Source: Sinomonas atrocyanea
GTDB lineage: Bacteria; Actinomycetota; Actinomycetes; Actinomycetales; Micrococcaceae
Assembly: GCF_030812675.1 (NCBI RefSeq)
Contig: NZ_JAUSTE010000001.1
Coordinates: forward strand, 124,001-188,000
Reading direction: 5' to 3'
Length of the DNA: 64,000 nt
Shown here: piece after piece, positions 42,157-51,109 of the stretch
Layout of the letters: each line of letters opens with the position of its first letter
How positions within the stretch are numbered: position 1 is the first letter of the stretch
Program-made: the position numbers and the translations under genes
Notes under the pieces: model-generated
What the model was told of the DNA's origin: nothing
What the model saw: only the letters and a program-made list of their open reading frames with translations
Database searches by the model: none

Positions 42157-42939
42157 GTGATCCCTGCTGCCCTGGCCGATGCCGCCTCCGTCCTGACGCT
42201 CGCCGTCCAGCCCAAGACCGCCTCGTTCCTGCCTGACTGGCTCAACCCGGATGTGTTCCTGCGCGACTCGCCGCTCGGACCCTGGGTGGTGCTCGTGGTG
42301 TGCGGGATCATCTTCGCCGAGACGGGCCTGCTCATCGGGTTCTTCCTCCCCGGCGACTCGATGCTCTTCACCGCGGGCCTGCTCGTCGCCACCGGCGCGA
42401 TCCGGTTCAACCTGTGGCTCCTGGCCCTGCTCGTGGTCGTCGCGGCGATCATCGGCAACCAGTGCGGCTACCTCATCGGCGCCAAGGCCGGCCCCGCCAT
42501 CTTCAACCGTCCAGACTCCCGCCTCTTCAAGCGGGAGAATGTCGACAAGGCCCATGCCTTCTTCGCCAAGCACGGCGGCAAGGCGCTCATCCTCGCCCGC
42601 TTCGTGCCGATCATCCGCACGTTCGTGCCCGTGATCGTGGGCGTGGCGGGCATGAGCCGCACGCGGTTCTTCCTCTACAACGTGATCGGCGCCGTGCTCT
42701 GGGGCGGCGGCGTCACCCTCTTGGGCGCCTGGCTCGGCCAGTACGCGTGGGTGGGCAAGAACATCGACCTCATCTTCGTCGCGATCGTGCTCGTCTCAGT
42801 GCTCCCGATCGTCATCGAGTTCCTCCGCGGCCGCTCCGCCGGGCGTCAGGCGACCGCGTTCGGCACCGACCCCGTGGACGAGTTCATCGAGGAGCACGAG
42901 CCGGTCGAGGAGCGCAAGACCAACCCCGACTGGAAGTAG
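42157..42939 (+). CDS. DedA-family membrane protein
   Basis: A 260-residue inner-membrane protein (VTT/DedA domain): GIIFAETGLLIGFFLPGDSMLFTAGLLVATG, GYLIGAKAGPAIFNR and the arginine motif ARFVPIIRTFVPVIVGVAGMSRTRFFLYN. DedA proteins are linked to undecaprenyl-phosphate and lipid flipping. GTG 42157 has a -10 TACCCT exactly 6 nt upstream, so a leaderless start fits better than GTG 42130. A bidirectional hairpin separates it from rdgB. Confidence 0.9.
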   Translation: MIPAALADAASVLTLAVQPKTASFLPDWLNPDVFLRDSPLGPWVVLVVCGIIFAETGLLIGFFLPGDSMLFTAGLLVATGAIRFNLWLLALLVVVAAIIGNQCGYLIGAKAGPAIFNRPDSRLFKRENVDKAHAFFAKHGGKALILARFVPIIRTFVPVIVGVAGMSRTRFFLYNVIGAVLWGGGVTLLGAWLGQYAWVGKNIDLIFVAIVLVSVLPIVIEFLRGRSAGRQATAFGTDPVDEFIEEHEPVEERKTNPDWK

Positions 42940-42947
42940 CCCGCCAG

Positions 42948-42976
42948 GGTGCTGCGCGGCTCAGCCGCGCAGCACC
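42948..42976. terminator. Bidirectional terminator overlapping the rdgB 3' end
   Basis: A 29-bp perfect palindrome (14-bp arms, 1-nt centre) begins 8 nt after the dedA stop codon. Its centre holds the rdgB stop (42961-42963), so the hairpin serves dedA fully and includes the last codons of rdgB. Confidence 0.7.
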
Positions 42977-43686
42977 TCGACGATGGCCGGCAGCAGCGCC
43001 CGGAACGCGTGCCCGCGGTGGCTGATCTCGTTCTTCTGCTCACGGCTCAGCTCCGCGACGCTCACCTCCAGGCCCGCAGGCAGCAGGATGGGGTCGTAGC
43101 CGAAGCCGCCCTCGCCGCGCGGCTCGCGCAGCAGCGTGCCGGGCATCTCCCCCAGCTCGACCGTCTCGTAGCGGGTCCCGCCCTCCCCCGGCACGGCGAG
43201 CGCCGCCGCGCACACGAACGCCGCCTGCCGGTGCTCGTCGCGGACGTCGCCGAGCTGGGCCAGGAGCAGTTCGAGGTTCGCCCGGTCGTCGCCGTGGCGG
43301 CCGGCCCAGCGCGCCGAGAAGATGCCGGGCGCCCCGCCGAGGACCTCGACGGCCAGGCCCGAGTCGTCAGCGATGGCGGGCAGCCCCGTGGCCTCGGCCA
43401 CCGCGCGCGCCTTCTTCAGCGCGTTCTCGGCGAACGTCACGCCGTCCTCGACGACGTCGGGGCCGCTCACCGCGCCCGCGTCGACCACCTGGGTGTCCAC
43501 GTCGAGGCCCGGGACCTGGCCGCGCAGCAGGTCGCGCAGCTCCTTGAGCTTGCCCTGGTTGTGGGTGGCGAGCACGAGCCGCGGCGCCGGGACGGACGAC
43601 GGCGAGCGGTCGCCGTCGTGCGCAGCGCCCACCGCAGCGCCTCCCTGCTCCTCCGCACCGGCTCCGCCGATGCCGGCAGCGCTCAC
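42961..43686 (-). CDS. rdgB: RdgB/HAM1 non-canonical purine NTP pyrophosphatase
   Basis: A 241-residue protein that removes (d)ITP and XTP. Key segments are [63 protein letters not shown], and the end motif [16 protein letters not shown]-like stretch. The first ~37 residues are a Gly/Ala-rich extension, so the true start may be later than GTG 43686, although that GTG overlaps the rph stop as GTGA, supporting coupling. Confidence 0.93.
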   Translation of the reverse strand: MSAAGIGGAGAEEQGGAAVGAAHDGDRSPSSVPAPRLVLATHNQGKLKELRDLLRGQVPGLDVDTQVVDAGAVSGPDVVEDGVTFAENALKKARAVAEATGLPAIADDSGLAVEVLGGAPGIFSARWAGRHGDDRANLELLLAQLGDVRDEHRQAAFVCAAALAVPGEGGTRYETVELGEMPGTLLREPRGEGGFGYDPILLPAGLEVSVAELSREQKNEISHRGHAFRALLPAIVEVLRG

Positions 43687-44447
43687 CGCAACGCCTCAGA
43701 CAGGGTGTCCCGCTGGATGTCCGCCAGCTGGGCGGTCCCCAGGAGGGCCAGGTCCAGGAGGCTGTTGAGCTCGTCGCGGTCGAACGGGGCGCCCTCGGCG
43801 GTGCCCTGGACCTCGACGAACTTGCCCGAACCGGTGACCACGACGTTCATGTCAGTCTCCGCCCGCACGTCCTCGACGTAGGGCAGGTCCAGCATCGGCA
43901 CGCCGTCGATGATCCCCACCGACACGGCGGAGACCGTGTCCACGAGCGGCTCGGCGCCGCGCTCCACGAGGCCCTGCTCCTTCGCCCAGCGGACCGCCTC
44001 GGCGAGCGCCACGAAGGCGCCGGTGATCGCGGCGGTGCGGGTGCCGCCGTCGGCCTGGAGGACGTCGCAGTCGAGGACGATCGTGTTCTCCCCGAGCGCC
44101 TTCGTGTCGATGATCGAGCGCAGCGACCGGCCGATCAGCCGGGAGATCTCGTGCGTGCGGCCGCCGATGCGGCCCTTGACCGACTCGCGGTCCGAGCGGG
44201 TGTTGGTGGCCCGCGGGAGCATCGCGTACTCGGCCGTGACCCAGCCCCTGCCCTCGCCCTTGAGCCAGCGCGGCACACCCTCGGTGAACGAGGCGGTGCA
44301 CAGCACGCGCGTGCTGCCGAACTCGATGAGGGCCGATCCCTCGGCCTGCTTCGACCAGCCGCGGGTAATCGAGATGGGCCGGAGCTGGTCGGGCGTGCGG
44401 CCGTCGGCGCGCGCGACGGAAGGAGTTCCAGGGGTGCTTGGGGTCAT
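43683..44447 (-). CDS. rph: Ribonuclease PH
   Basis: A 254-residue phosphorolytic 3'-5' RNase that trims tRNA ends. It has [32 protein letters not shown], the [27 protein letters not shown] region with phosphate-binding arginines, and [20 protein letters not shown] -10 TAAGCT lies 6 nt before the ATG. It forms a two-gene unit with rdgB, as in many actinobacteria. Confidence 0.95.
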   Translation of the reverse strand: MTPSTPGTPSVARADGRTPDQLRPISITRGWSKQAEGSALIEFGSTRVLCTASFTEGVPRWLKGEGRGWVTAEYAMLPRATNTRSDRESVKGRIGGRTHEISRLIGRSLRSIIDTKALGENTIVLDCDVLQADGGTRTAAITGAFVALAEAVRWAKEQGLVERGAEPLVDTVSAVSVGIIDGVPMLDLPYVEDVRAETDMNVVVTGSGKFVEVQGTAEGAPFDRDELNSLLDLALLGTAQLADIQRDTLSEALR

Positions 44448-44453
44448 GGGACC

Positions 44454-44465
44454 AGCTTATAGACT
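44454..44465. promoter_or_regulatory. Back-to-back -10 boxes of rph and the aldo-keto reductase gene
   Basis: On the minus strand TAAGCT (44459-44454) and on the plus strand TAGACT (44460-44465) touch with no base between, each 6 nt from its start codon. Only 24 bp separate the two genes, so the two promoters cannot be open at the same time. Confidence 0.7.
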
Positions 44466-44471
44466 CGCCGC

Positions 44472-45326
44472 ATGGTCGCCGAAGTCCCCACCCTCGCCCT
44501 GCCCAACGGAACCGAAGTCCCCGTGCTCGGCCAGGGGACGTGGTACCTCGGGGGCTCCCCGTCGGCCCGGGCCGAGGAGGTCCGCGCCCTCCGTTCTGGC
44601 CTCGACGCGGGCCTGAGCCTCATCGACACGGCCGAGATGTACGGCGACGGGCGGGCCGAGGAGCTCGTCGGGGAGGCCATCGCCGGCCGGCGCGACGAGG
44701 TGTTCCTCGTGAGCAAGGTGCTGCCGTGGAACGCGACGGCCCGCGGCACGGCCGCCGCGCTCGAGGGCAGCCTCCGCCGGCTCGGGACCGACCGGCTCGA
44801 CCTCTACCTCTACCACTGGCGGGGGAGCGCTCCGCTGGCCGAGAGCATCGGGGCGCTCCAGCGGCTCCAGGAGGACGGCAAGATCCTCGCGTGGGGCGTG
44901 AGCAACCTCGACCCGGACGACCTCGACGAGCTCGCGGCCCTCCCCGGCGCAGCGGGCCCGTCCGGCGTCCAGACCGACCAGGTCCTGTACAACCTCGGCC
45001 GGCGCGGGATCGAGGCGGACCTCCTGCCGCGGCTGCGGCGCGAGGGCGTGCCGGTCATGGCGTACTCCCCCATCGAGCAGGCCCGGCTGCTCGGCCATCC
45101 GGCCCTCGCCGCCGTGGCGGGCAAGCACGGCGTCGACGAGGCGGCCGTCGCGCTCGCATGGGTGCTGCGGGTCCCGGGCGTCATCGCGATCCCGAAGGCG
45201 GGCACCGCCGAGCACGTGCTCTCCAACCGGGCTGCCCTCGAGGTGGTGCTCGACGAGACGGACCTCGCCGAGCTCGACGCCGCGTTCCCGCCCCCGCGCG
45301 GGCCCGTCCCGCTGGAGATGCTCTAG
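44472..45326 (+). CDS. Aldo-keto reductase
   Basis: A 284-residue NADPH-dependent (beta/alpha)8 reductase. The catalytic tyrosine is in LIDTAEMYGDGRAEELVGEAI, the lysine in VFLVSKVLP and the histidine in LDLYLYHWRG; the cofactor-binding end IAIPKAGTAEHVLSNRAAL is present. A leaderless-type -10 precedes the ATG. It stands alone on the plus strand inside a conserved minus-strand block (rph on one side, metallo-hydrolase and murI on the other), which suggests a later insertion into that block. Substrate unknown. Confidence 0.88.
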   Translation: MVAEVPTLALPNGTEVPVLGQGTWYLGGSPSARAEEVRALRSGLDAGLSLIDTAEMYGDGRAEELVGEAIAGRRDEVFLVSKVLPWNATARGTAAALEGSLRRLGTDRLDLYLYHWRGSAPLAESIGALQRLQEDGKILAWGVSNLDPDDLDELAALPGAAGPSGVQTDQVLYNLGRRGIEADLLPRLRREGVPVMAYSPIEQARLLGHPALAAVAGKHGVDEAAVALAWVLRVPGVIAIPKAGTAEHVLSNRAALEVVLDETDLAELDAAFPPPRGPVPLEML

Positions 45327-45352
45327 CGCCGGGTCCGGGTACCCCTCCGGGC

Positions 45353-46150
45353 TCAGACGGTGTAGTGGACCCCCGCGACCGCAACGGCGATCGGGCCCCC
45401 GTACGCCTTCTGCGCTTCGGCCACGGAGCGGTTCGCGTCGTTCCACACCGGAAGGTGGGTCAGCAGCAGGCGCTTCGCGTCGGCGTCGTGCGCGGCCTGC
45501 CCAGCGCGCAGGCCGGTGAGGTGGACGCCGTCGATCGCGTCGTCGCGGCCCTCGTGGTAGGCCGCCTCGCAGAGGAAGAGGTCGCACTCCCGCGCCGCCT
45601 CGACGAGCCCGGCGCACGCGTCGGTGTCGCCCGAGTAGGTCAGGACGCGCCGCTCGGCATCGCCTGCGCCGCCGGGCTCGGTGCACTCGATGCGCAGCGA
45701 GTACGCCTCGTCGATGGGGTGCCGTGCCGGGAACGCGGTGAAGCGGAAGGGGCCGAAGTCGACCGGCTCCCCCGCGGCCCAGTCGTGGAACTCGAAGTCC
45801 TCGTCGAGGTCCATCTCCGGCTGCATGTCGATCGCGGTCGTGATGCGCTTCTTCGTCGCTGCGGGCCCCCACACCGGGATCCGGCCGGCCGCCCAGCCGT
45901 TCGGGTCCCAGTGGACGGCCACGTGCAGGCCGGTGAGGTCCATGCAGTGGTCTGGGTGGAGGTGGCTCAGGAGGACGCCGTCGACGTCGCTGAGGTCGAG
46001 GTAGCGCTGGAGCACGCCGAGCGCGCCGGAGCCGAGGTCGAGCAGGATCCGCCAGTCCCGCTCGCCGTCGTTGGCCGTGACGAGATAGCACGAGGCGGGC
46101 GAACTCGGACCGGGGAACGAGCCCGAGCAGCCGACGATGGTGAGCTTCAC
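45353..46150 (-). CDS. Metallo-beta-lactamase-fold hydrolase, Rv1339-like (probable cyclic nucleotide phosphodiesterase)
   Basis: A 265-residue MBL-fold protein with the metal motif [11 protein letters not shown], a further histidine in [12 protein letters not shown], the bridging Asp in [10 protein letters not shown] and the last histidine in [11 protein letters not shown]. It lies directly after murI and next to rph, the same position as Rv1339 of M. tuberculosis, for which an atypical cAMP phosphodiesterase activity has been reported. The GTG overlaps the murI stop (GTGA). The cAMP role is inferred by synteny. Confidence 0.85.
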   Translation of the reverse strand: MKLTIVGCSGSFPGPSSPASCYLVTANDGERDWRILLDLGSGALGVLQRYLDLSDVDGVLLSHLHPDHCMDLTGLHVAVHWDPNGWAAGRIPVWGPAATKKRITTAIDMQPEMDLDEDFEFHDWAAGEPVDFGPFRFTAFPARHPIDEAYSLRIECTEPGGAGDAERRVLTYSGDTDACAGLVEAARECDLFLCEAAYHEGRDDAIDGVHLTGLRAGQAAHDADAKRLLLTHLPVWNDANRSVAEAQKAYGGPIAVAVAGVHYTV

Positions 46151-47133
46151 GGTGCCATCCTGCCCGCGTCGCGGCGGGCGAAGTGGGAGATCCGGGCCGA
46201 CCCGCCGCGCGCCCGCGCCTCCTCGAGCATCGCCGGGGTGATGGTGGCCAGGCTCGCCGTCGGGTAGCGGGCGGCCACGTGGTCCGCGTGCTCCACGCCC
46301 TGGACCTCGGGCCCGAGGAACCGGCGCGCGAGGGCCTCGAACTGCACGGGGTCCCCGGTGGCCACGAAGCGGTGCACGGGCGGGGTGCTGCCGGTGCGCG
46401 CGAGTCCGTGCCGCATGAGCGCCCGGTAGACGTCCTTGGCCGTCTCCTCCGCGCTCGAGACGAGCGTCACACCCTCCCCCATGACGTAGGAGATGACTCC
46501 GGTCAGGAGCGGGTAGTGGGTGCAGCCGAGCACGAGCGTGTCGACGCCGGCGGCCTTGAGCGGGGCGAGGTAGCCCTCGGCTGCCTCGAGGAGCTCGGGC
46601 CCGGTGGTGACGCCCGCCTCGACGAACGGGACGAAGTCCGGGCACGCCGCAGAGGTGATCTGCAGGTCAGGGGCCGCGGCGAACGTGTCCTCGTAGGCAC
46701 GCGAGCCCACCGTGGCGCTCGTGCCGATCACGCCGACCCGGCCGTTCCGGGTGGCGGTCACGGCGGCGCGCACCGCCGGCTGGATCACCTCGATGACGGG
46801 GATCCCGTACCGCGCCGTGTAGCGCTCGCGCGCGTCCCGCAGCACCGCCGCGGTCGCCGAGTTGCAGGCGATGGTCAGCGCCTTGACGCCGGAGTCGACG
46901 AGCTCGTCCATGACCCCGAGGGCGAACGCCCGGACCTCCGCGATCGGCAGCGGCCCGTAGGGGCCGTGAGCGGTGTCGCCCACGTACACGATCGACTCCT
47001 GGGGCAGCTGGTCGATGACGGCGCGGGCCACGGTGAGGCCGCCCACGCCGGAGTCGAAGATGCCGATGGGGCGCTCCGAGCGCGGCAGCTCGCCCAGGGG
47101 GCCGTGCTCGGCCGGGGATTCCGGCTCACTCAT
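46147..47133 (-). CDS. murI: Glutamate racemase
   Basis: A 328-residue racemase that makes D-glutamate for peptidoglycan. The first catalytic cysteine is in [20 protein letters not shown], the second in [15 protein letters not shown], and the N-terminal [17 protein letters not shown] is typical. The gene overlaps DUF2017 by 8 nt at its start and the MBL gene by 4 nt at its end. About 50 residues at the C-terminus are longer than in E. coli-independent minimal homologues. Confidence 0.95.
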   Translation of the reverse strand: MSEPESPAEHGPLGELPRSERPIGIFDSGVGGLTVARAVIDQLPQESIVYVGDTAHGPYGPLPIAEVRAFALGVMDELVDSGVKALTIACNSATAAVLRDARERYTARYGIPVIEVIQPAVRAAVTATRNGRVGVIGTSATVGSRAYEDTFAAAPDLQITSAACPDFVPFVEAGVTTGPELLEAAEGYLAPLKAAGVDTLVLGCTHYPLLTGVISYVMGEGVTLVSSAEETAKDVYRALMRHGLARTGSTPPVHRFVATGDPVQFEALARRFLGPEVQGVEHADHVAARYPTASLATITPAMLEEARARGGSARISHFARRDAGRMAP

Positions 47134-47707
47134 GGCCGCTCCCCTGGGAGCGCACCCGGCGGGCGTCGAGCATCGCCTCCACGAGGGTCGTCTGGAGCCA
47201 TGTCACGAAGTTGTACACGAGAGCAAGGTACGCCTCGACGTCCTCGGCCGCCGACCAGTCCGTGATCGCGTGGACCTTCTCGGCGTCCTCCTCGCTGCGG
47301 ATCCCAAGACGCGAGGCGAGGACAAGGCGGACATCGTTGAGCGCCGTCGACCAGTGCTGCGCGGCGGCGTCGTCGAGCACGAGGTGGCGGGACTCGAGGG
47401 AGAGGGAGGCCGCGCGGAGGGCGCCGGCCTTGCCCTCGCGCAGGGACCGCTCCGTCAGGCGCCGGAAGTCGAGCGCCGCCTCGGGGTCGTCCTTGAAGGC
47501 GTTGGGCAGCAGCCGGGCGAGCGCGGGATCCTCCGGCTCGGCGGCGTGGGGGGACAGCCCCACGAGGGCCTCGAGGGGGTCCTGGTCGCCGGCGCCGGTA
47601 TCGAGCATGCCGATGACGTCGTCGAAGAGCCCGCGCAGGAGCTCACGCTCCGGCTCCTCGAGCCGGCCGGTGATGCCCCGGCGTCCGTAGGTGAACGGCT
47701 CAGCCAT
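47126..47707 (-). CDS. DUF2017 protein (AosR-like)
   Basis: A 193-residue helical protein with the DUF2017 pattern [20 protein letters not shown] near the start and [25 protein letters not shown] near the end. It is the positional equivalent of M. tuberculosis AosR (next to clpS), which was reported to sense redox state through cysteines and control cysteine biosynthesis. This protein contains no cysteine at all, and the mec-cysO-cysM genes that follow aosR in mycobacteria are absent here. It overlaps clpS by 8 nt and murI by 8 nt. Confidence 0.85.
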   Translation of the reverse strand: MAEPFTYGRRGITGRLEEPERELLRGLFDDVIGMLDTGAGDQDPLEALVGLSPHAAEPEDPALARLLPNAFKDDPEAALDFRRLTERSLREGKAGALRAASLSLESRHLVLDDAAAQHWSTALNDVRLVLASRLGIRSEEDAEKVHAITDWSAAEDVEAYLALVYNFVTWLQTTLVEAMLDARRVRSQGSGHE

Positions 47708-48017
47708 GCTCGCCGGACCTCTCCACCGTGGCCCACAGGCCGTAGGTGTGCATCGCGACGGCATGCTGCTCGACCGCCTCCTTCGAGCCGTGGCTCACGA
47801 TCGAGCGCCCCTCGGTGTGGACCTGCAGCATGAGGGCGTCGGCCTTGGCCTCGGAGTAGCCGAAGTAGGACTGGAACACGTAGCTGACGTAGCTCATGAG
47901 GTTGACCGGATCGTTCCAGACCACGAGGTTCCACGGGGTCAGCCGTGCGGCATCCTCCCGCGCCTCGATCTGCCCGGCGACCTCCTGGGAGGGCTCGGTG
48001 GCGACGCTGATGCTCAT
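47700..48017 (-). CDS. clpS: ClpS adaptor of the ClpAP/ClpCP protease
   Basis: A 105-residue N-end-rule adaptor. The substrate-binding NLVVWNDPVNLMSYVSYVFQSYFGYS and the partner-binding MLQVHTEGRSIVSHGSKEAVEQHAVAMHTYGL are complete. ATG 48017 is chosen because TAGAAT lies 7 nt upstream; the ATG at 48026 falls within that -10 box. It heads the minus-strand block clpS-DUF2017-murI-MBL. Confidence 0.94.
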   Translation of the reverse strand: MSISVATEPSQEVAGQIEAREDAARLTPWNLVVWNDPVNLMSYVSYVFQSYFGYSEAKADALMLQVHTEGRSIVSHGSKEAVEQHAVAMHTYGLWATVERSGEHG

Positions 48018-48100
48018 GCGCTCCATTCTAGGCAGGCCTTCCGACGCCCCGGCCGCCGCCGCGGCCGGGACTGCCGGAGCCTGCCCTATAGAGTGGCACC

Positions 48101-49429
48101 GTGACCGATCCGAGTCCCTGGGCCCCGCCCCGCACGTCCCTGTTCACGGACCACTACGAGCTCACGATGCTCCAGGCCTCCCTCCACTCCGGGGCCGCCC
48201 ACCGGCGCTGCGTCTTCGAGGCGTTCGCCCGCCGTCTCCCGGACGGGAGGCGGTACGGCGTCGTGGGCGGCACCGGGCGCCTGCTCGAGGGCATCACGGC
48301 CTTCCGCTTCACGGACGAGGAACTCGGCTTCCTCGAGCGCGCGAACGTGGTCAACAGCCAGACGCTCGACTACCTCGCCGGCTACCGATTCTCCGGCGAC
48401 GTCTACGGCTACGCCGAGGGCGAGGCGTACTTCCCCAACTCCCCGATCCTCATCGTCGAGTCCACATTCGCCGAGGCCTGCATCCTCGAGACCTACGTCC
48501 TCTCGGTGCTCAACCATGACTCCGCGATCGCCTCCGCGGCCTCGCGGATGACGACGGCGGCCGGCGGCCGCCCCTGCATCGAGATGGGCTCGCGGCGCAC
48601 GCACGAGGAGTCCGCCGTCGCCGCCGCCCGGGCAGCCGTGATCGCCGGATTCGCGAGTACGTCCAACCTCGAGGCCGGGCTCCGCTACGGCATCCCGACC
48701 GTGGGCACCGCGGCCCACTCGTTCACCCTCCTGCATGACACCGAGCGCGACGCGTTCGAGGCCCAGATCGCCTCCATGGGGCCGGGTACCTCACTGCTGG
48801 TGGACACGTACGACGTCGAGCGGGCCGTGCGCACGGCGGTCGAGATCGCCGGCGAGAGGCTCGGGGCCGTGCGCCTCGACTCGGGAGACCTGATCGAGCA
48901 GGCGCACTCGGTCCGCCGGCTGCTCGACGAACTGGGCAACGTCAACACCCGGATCATGGTCACCTCGGACCTGGACGAGTATGCGATCGCGGCGCTCCAG
49001 TCCGCGCCCGTGGATGCCTACGGCGTGGGGACCTCGCTCGTCACCGGGTCCGGGGCGCCGACCGCGTCCATGGTGTACAAGCTCGTGAGCCATACCGACG
49101 AGGCGGGGCACGAGGTCTCGGTCGCCAAGGCCTCGAAGAACAAGGCCAGCGTCGGCGGCCGCAAGTACGCCCTCCGGCGGCTCGATGACCGGGGCCGGGC
49201 GACGCAGGAGATCATCGGCGTGGGGCACCGGCCGCACGACGACGGCAACGACCGGCCGCTGCTCGAGCACTTCATCGCCGGGGGCGAGCTCAAGCCAGGC
49301 TGGACGGGGCCCGAGGGCGTGTCCCGTGCCCGCGAGCGGCACGCGGCCTCCCTCGCCGAGCTGCCCTCGTCGGTTCAGCGCATGCACCGCGGCGAGGCGG
49401 CGATCCCGACGGTGTACGAGGAGTCCTGA
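48101..49429 (+). CDS. pncB: Nicotinate phosphoribosyltransferase
   Basis: A 442-residue type II PRTase making nicotinate mononucleotide in NAD salvage. It has the N-terminal LFTDHYELTML, FVE-like ALDEAF region (FEAFARRLPDGRRYGV), the histidine-bearing MGSRRTHEESA, LEAGLRYGIPTVGTAAHSFTLLH and the phosphate-site VRLDSGDL. TAGAGT lies 6 nt before the GTG (leaderless). The next intact gene is pncA, which supplies its substrate nicotinate, although a broken gene and repeats lie between them. Confidence 0.94.
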   Translation: MTDPSPWAPPRTSLFTDHYELTMLQASLHSGAAHRRCVFEAFARRLPDGRRYGVVGGTGRLLEGITAFRFTDEELGFLERANVVNSQTLDYLAGYRFSGDVYGYAEGEAYFPNSPILIVESTFAEACILETYVLSVLNHDSAIASAASRMTTAAGGRPCIEMGSRRTHEESAVAAARAAVIAGFASTSNLEAGLRYGIPTVGTAAHSFTLLHDTERDAFEAQIASMGPGTSLLVDTYDVERAVRTAVEIAGERLGAVRLDSGDLIEQAHSVRRLLDELGNVNTRIMVTSDLDEYAIAALQSAPVDAYGVGTSLVTGSGAPTASMVYKLVSHTDEAGHEVSVAKASKNKASVGGRKYALRRLDDRGRATQEIIGVGHRPHDDGNDRPLLEHFIAGGELKPGWTGPEGVSRARERHAASLAELPSSVQRMHRGEAAIPTVYEES

Positions 49430-50257
49430 CCCGTGGGGAGTCAGATCCTGACGCAGCGCGTCACGAAGCCGCTGCGCCTCGTCGTTGTGGTGTGCGCCTT
49501 CGTATTGGATGACCAGTCTGAGGTGCGTGTAGCCCATATCGCCGGATGGCGAATACGGGTCGAGCGGCCGGAGTGAGATCTGAAGCTCCGGCTCAGGCAG
49601 TCCCTCCGCGATGATGGCCTGGCGGAGCAGCGACTCGGGGACCGAATCGGCCCCGATGCGGATGTGCTCGAGCGCCGACCGCGCCAGACCGACACCCTTC
49701 ATCCACACGTGGGAGTCCAGCATTTCCCGCAGTTCGGCCACAGTCGTCATGGGCTGGTCGCGGCCGCCCTCGAGCTCTGGGCGGGGACGACGGATGAGCT
49801 GGTCGCCGAGCGCGATCCGGAACTCCTCCCCGAGCTCGACGGCGAGGTCCAGCCAGGTCCGCGCCGGTGTGGTCATGAGTATGCCGCCGACGTGATGCAG
49901 CTCACCCGGCTGCACCCGCGTGTGGTGACCTGCCACGCCGACGCGCCTGACCCGGGGCAGGTGTGCGGGCTTGCTCACGTGGATCAGCGCGTGGTCAGCG
50001 ACCCACGGTGGCAGGAACATCCCTTGGAGCGCCGCCGCTGTCCGGTGCGAGATCCACGCGTCGGGAGTGACCGCGAGAAGGATCCCGGCGCGTTCCCCGA
50101 GCGTCGAAGGTCGCCCAGCCTCTGCGTAGATGCCGCGGCTCCAGCGCTCAAGGTCCTGCGCGCGCAGCCTGCTCAGGCTGACGCCCGCAGCGAGGGCATC
50201 ATGGTAGGTGAAGGCCCGATCCCGAAAATCGGCTGGCAGGTCCTCGCGTATGCTCAC
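49430..50257 (-). pseudogene. AbiEi-like / DUF559-type protein gene truncated at its 3' end
   Basis: About 275 codons from ATG 50257 encode a protein with an N-terminal winged-helix typical of AbiEi antitoxin-domain proteins (FTYHDALAAGVSLSRLRAQDLERWSRGIYAEAG, then AGILLAVTPDAWISHRTAAALQG) and a C-terminal nuclease-like start YEGAHHNDEAQRLRDALRQD. The family normally continues about 30-40 residues into a GWxVxR motif. Here the frame instead runs into the antisense strand of pncB and stops only at 48791, with no further similarity. It looks like a gene cut at the junction near 49430. It may still be translated as a fusion with junk sequence. Confidence 0.65.
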
Positions 50258-50308
50258 GCGTTCAGTCTGCTGCAGGCTCCCTCGGAGCTGCCAAAGTTAT
50301 CCACAGGA

Positions 50309-50366
50309 ACCCGCAGGAGGTGACCTCCAGAAGGTGGCTCCCAGAAGGTGGCCGCAGCAGGGGGTG
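50309..50366. repeat. 14-bp repeat array downstream of pncA
   Basis: Units ACCCGCAGGAGGTG (50309-50322), ACCTCCAGAAGGTG (50323-50336), GCTCCCAGAAGGTG (50337-50350) and a longer degenerate copy to 50366. The unit is the same as in the array on the other side of pncA (50993-51076). It lies between the pncA stop and the truncated AbiEi-like gene. Confidence 0.75.
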
Positions 50367-50369
50367 AGG

Positions 50370-50960
50370 TCAGGCCAGGGCGATGCCGGAGGCCTCGAGC
50401 TCCTCGTACGTGGGAGCGAGGTCCTCGGCGATTCCGGCACACAAGCCGGTGAGCACCCGGGTCGCATATCCGGACCGCGCGGCGTCGAGCGCCGTGGCCC
50501 TTACACAGTAGTCCGTGGCGATCCCGGCAACGTCGACTGCAGCGATGCCGTGGTCGCGCAGCCATTCGTCGAGGGTCGCCGAGTCATCCGAATCTCCGGC
50601 TGCGTCGCCGTACTGGGCGAGGTGTCCCTCGAAGCCGGAGTAGGCGGCGGCGTACTGCCCCTTCCGGAACATCGCGTCGGCACCTGCAATGTCGAGGTCC
50701 GGGTGGAACTCGGCTCCGCGGCTACCCGCCACACAGTGCGGGGGCCACGAGTCGACGAAGTCCGGGTGGTCGGAGAAGTGGTGCCCCGGATCGACGTGCC
50801 AGTCCTGGGTGGTGACCACGGCGTCGTAATCCGACGCGTGCTCGGCGAGGAACGAGGTGATCCGTGCGGCGACGGCCGCTCCGCCGTCCACCGCGAGGGA
50901 TCCTCCTTCACAGAAGTCGTTCTGGACGTCGACGATCACGAGTGCGCGGGAGGTGCCCAT
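50370..50960 (-). CDS. pncA: Nicotinamidase/pyrazinamidase
   Basis: A 196-residue cysteine amidase converting nicotinamide to nicotinate. The Asp-Lys-Cys triad is visible: Asp11 in IVDVQNDF, Lys in AMFRKGQYAAAYS near residue 99, and Cys in GIATDYCVRATALDA near residue 151. The metal site DWHVDPGHHFSD is intact. A weak -10-like CACAAT lies 6 nt before the ATG, so it may be leaderless. Both flanks carry the same 14-bp repeats. It supplies PncB. Confidence 0.94.
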   Translation of the reverse strand: MGTSRALVIVDVQNDFCEGGSLAVDGGAAVAARITSFLAEHASDYDAVVTTQDWHVDPGHHFSDHPDFVDSWPPHCVAGSRGAEFHPDLDIAGADAMFRKGQYAAAYSGFEGHLAQYGDAAGDSDDSATLDEWLRDHGIAAVDVAGIATDYCVRATALDAARSGYATRVLTGLCAGIAEDLAPTYEELEASGIALA

Positions 50961-50992
50961 GGCACTATTGTGACCCTTCACCACCGCCGGAG

Positions 50993-51076
50993 ACCCACAG
51001 GAGGTGACTCCCAGAACGTGACCCGCAGGAGGTGACCCGCAGGAGATGACCCGCAGGAGGTGACTTCCAGACCAGA
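50993..51076. repeat. 14-bp repeat array upstream of pncA, Shine-Dalgarno-like
   Basis: Six units in exact 14-bp phase starting at 50993, 51007, 51021, 51035, 51049 and 51063 (the last only partly conserved), consensus ACCCGCAGGAGGTG. Read across unit borders on the plus strand, AGGAGGTGA appears three times, the full complement of the 16S rRNA 3' tail; the minus strand (pncA's coding strand) therefore carries copies of the anti-Shine-Dalgarno sequence TCACCTCCT. Confidence 0.85.
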
Positions 51077-51109
51077 GGGCGGCCTCGGGCTGGGCCTGGG
51101 GGCCCGGGG

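Noticed and set aside
48791-49429. Extension of the AbiEi-like frame antisense to pncB
   Set aside because: It has no family similarity and is explained as the shadow of pncB codon bias; treated as run-through after a truncation.
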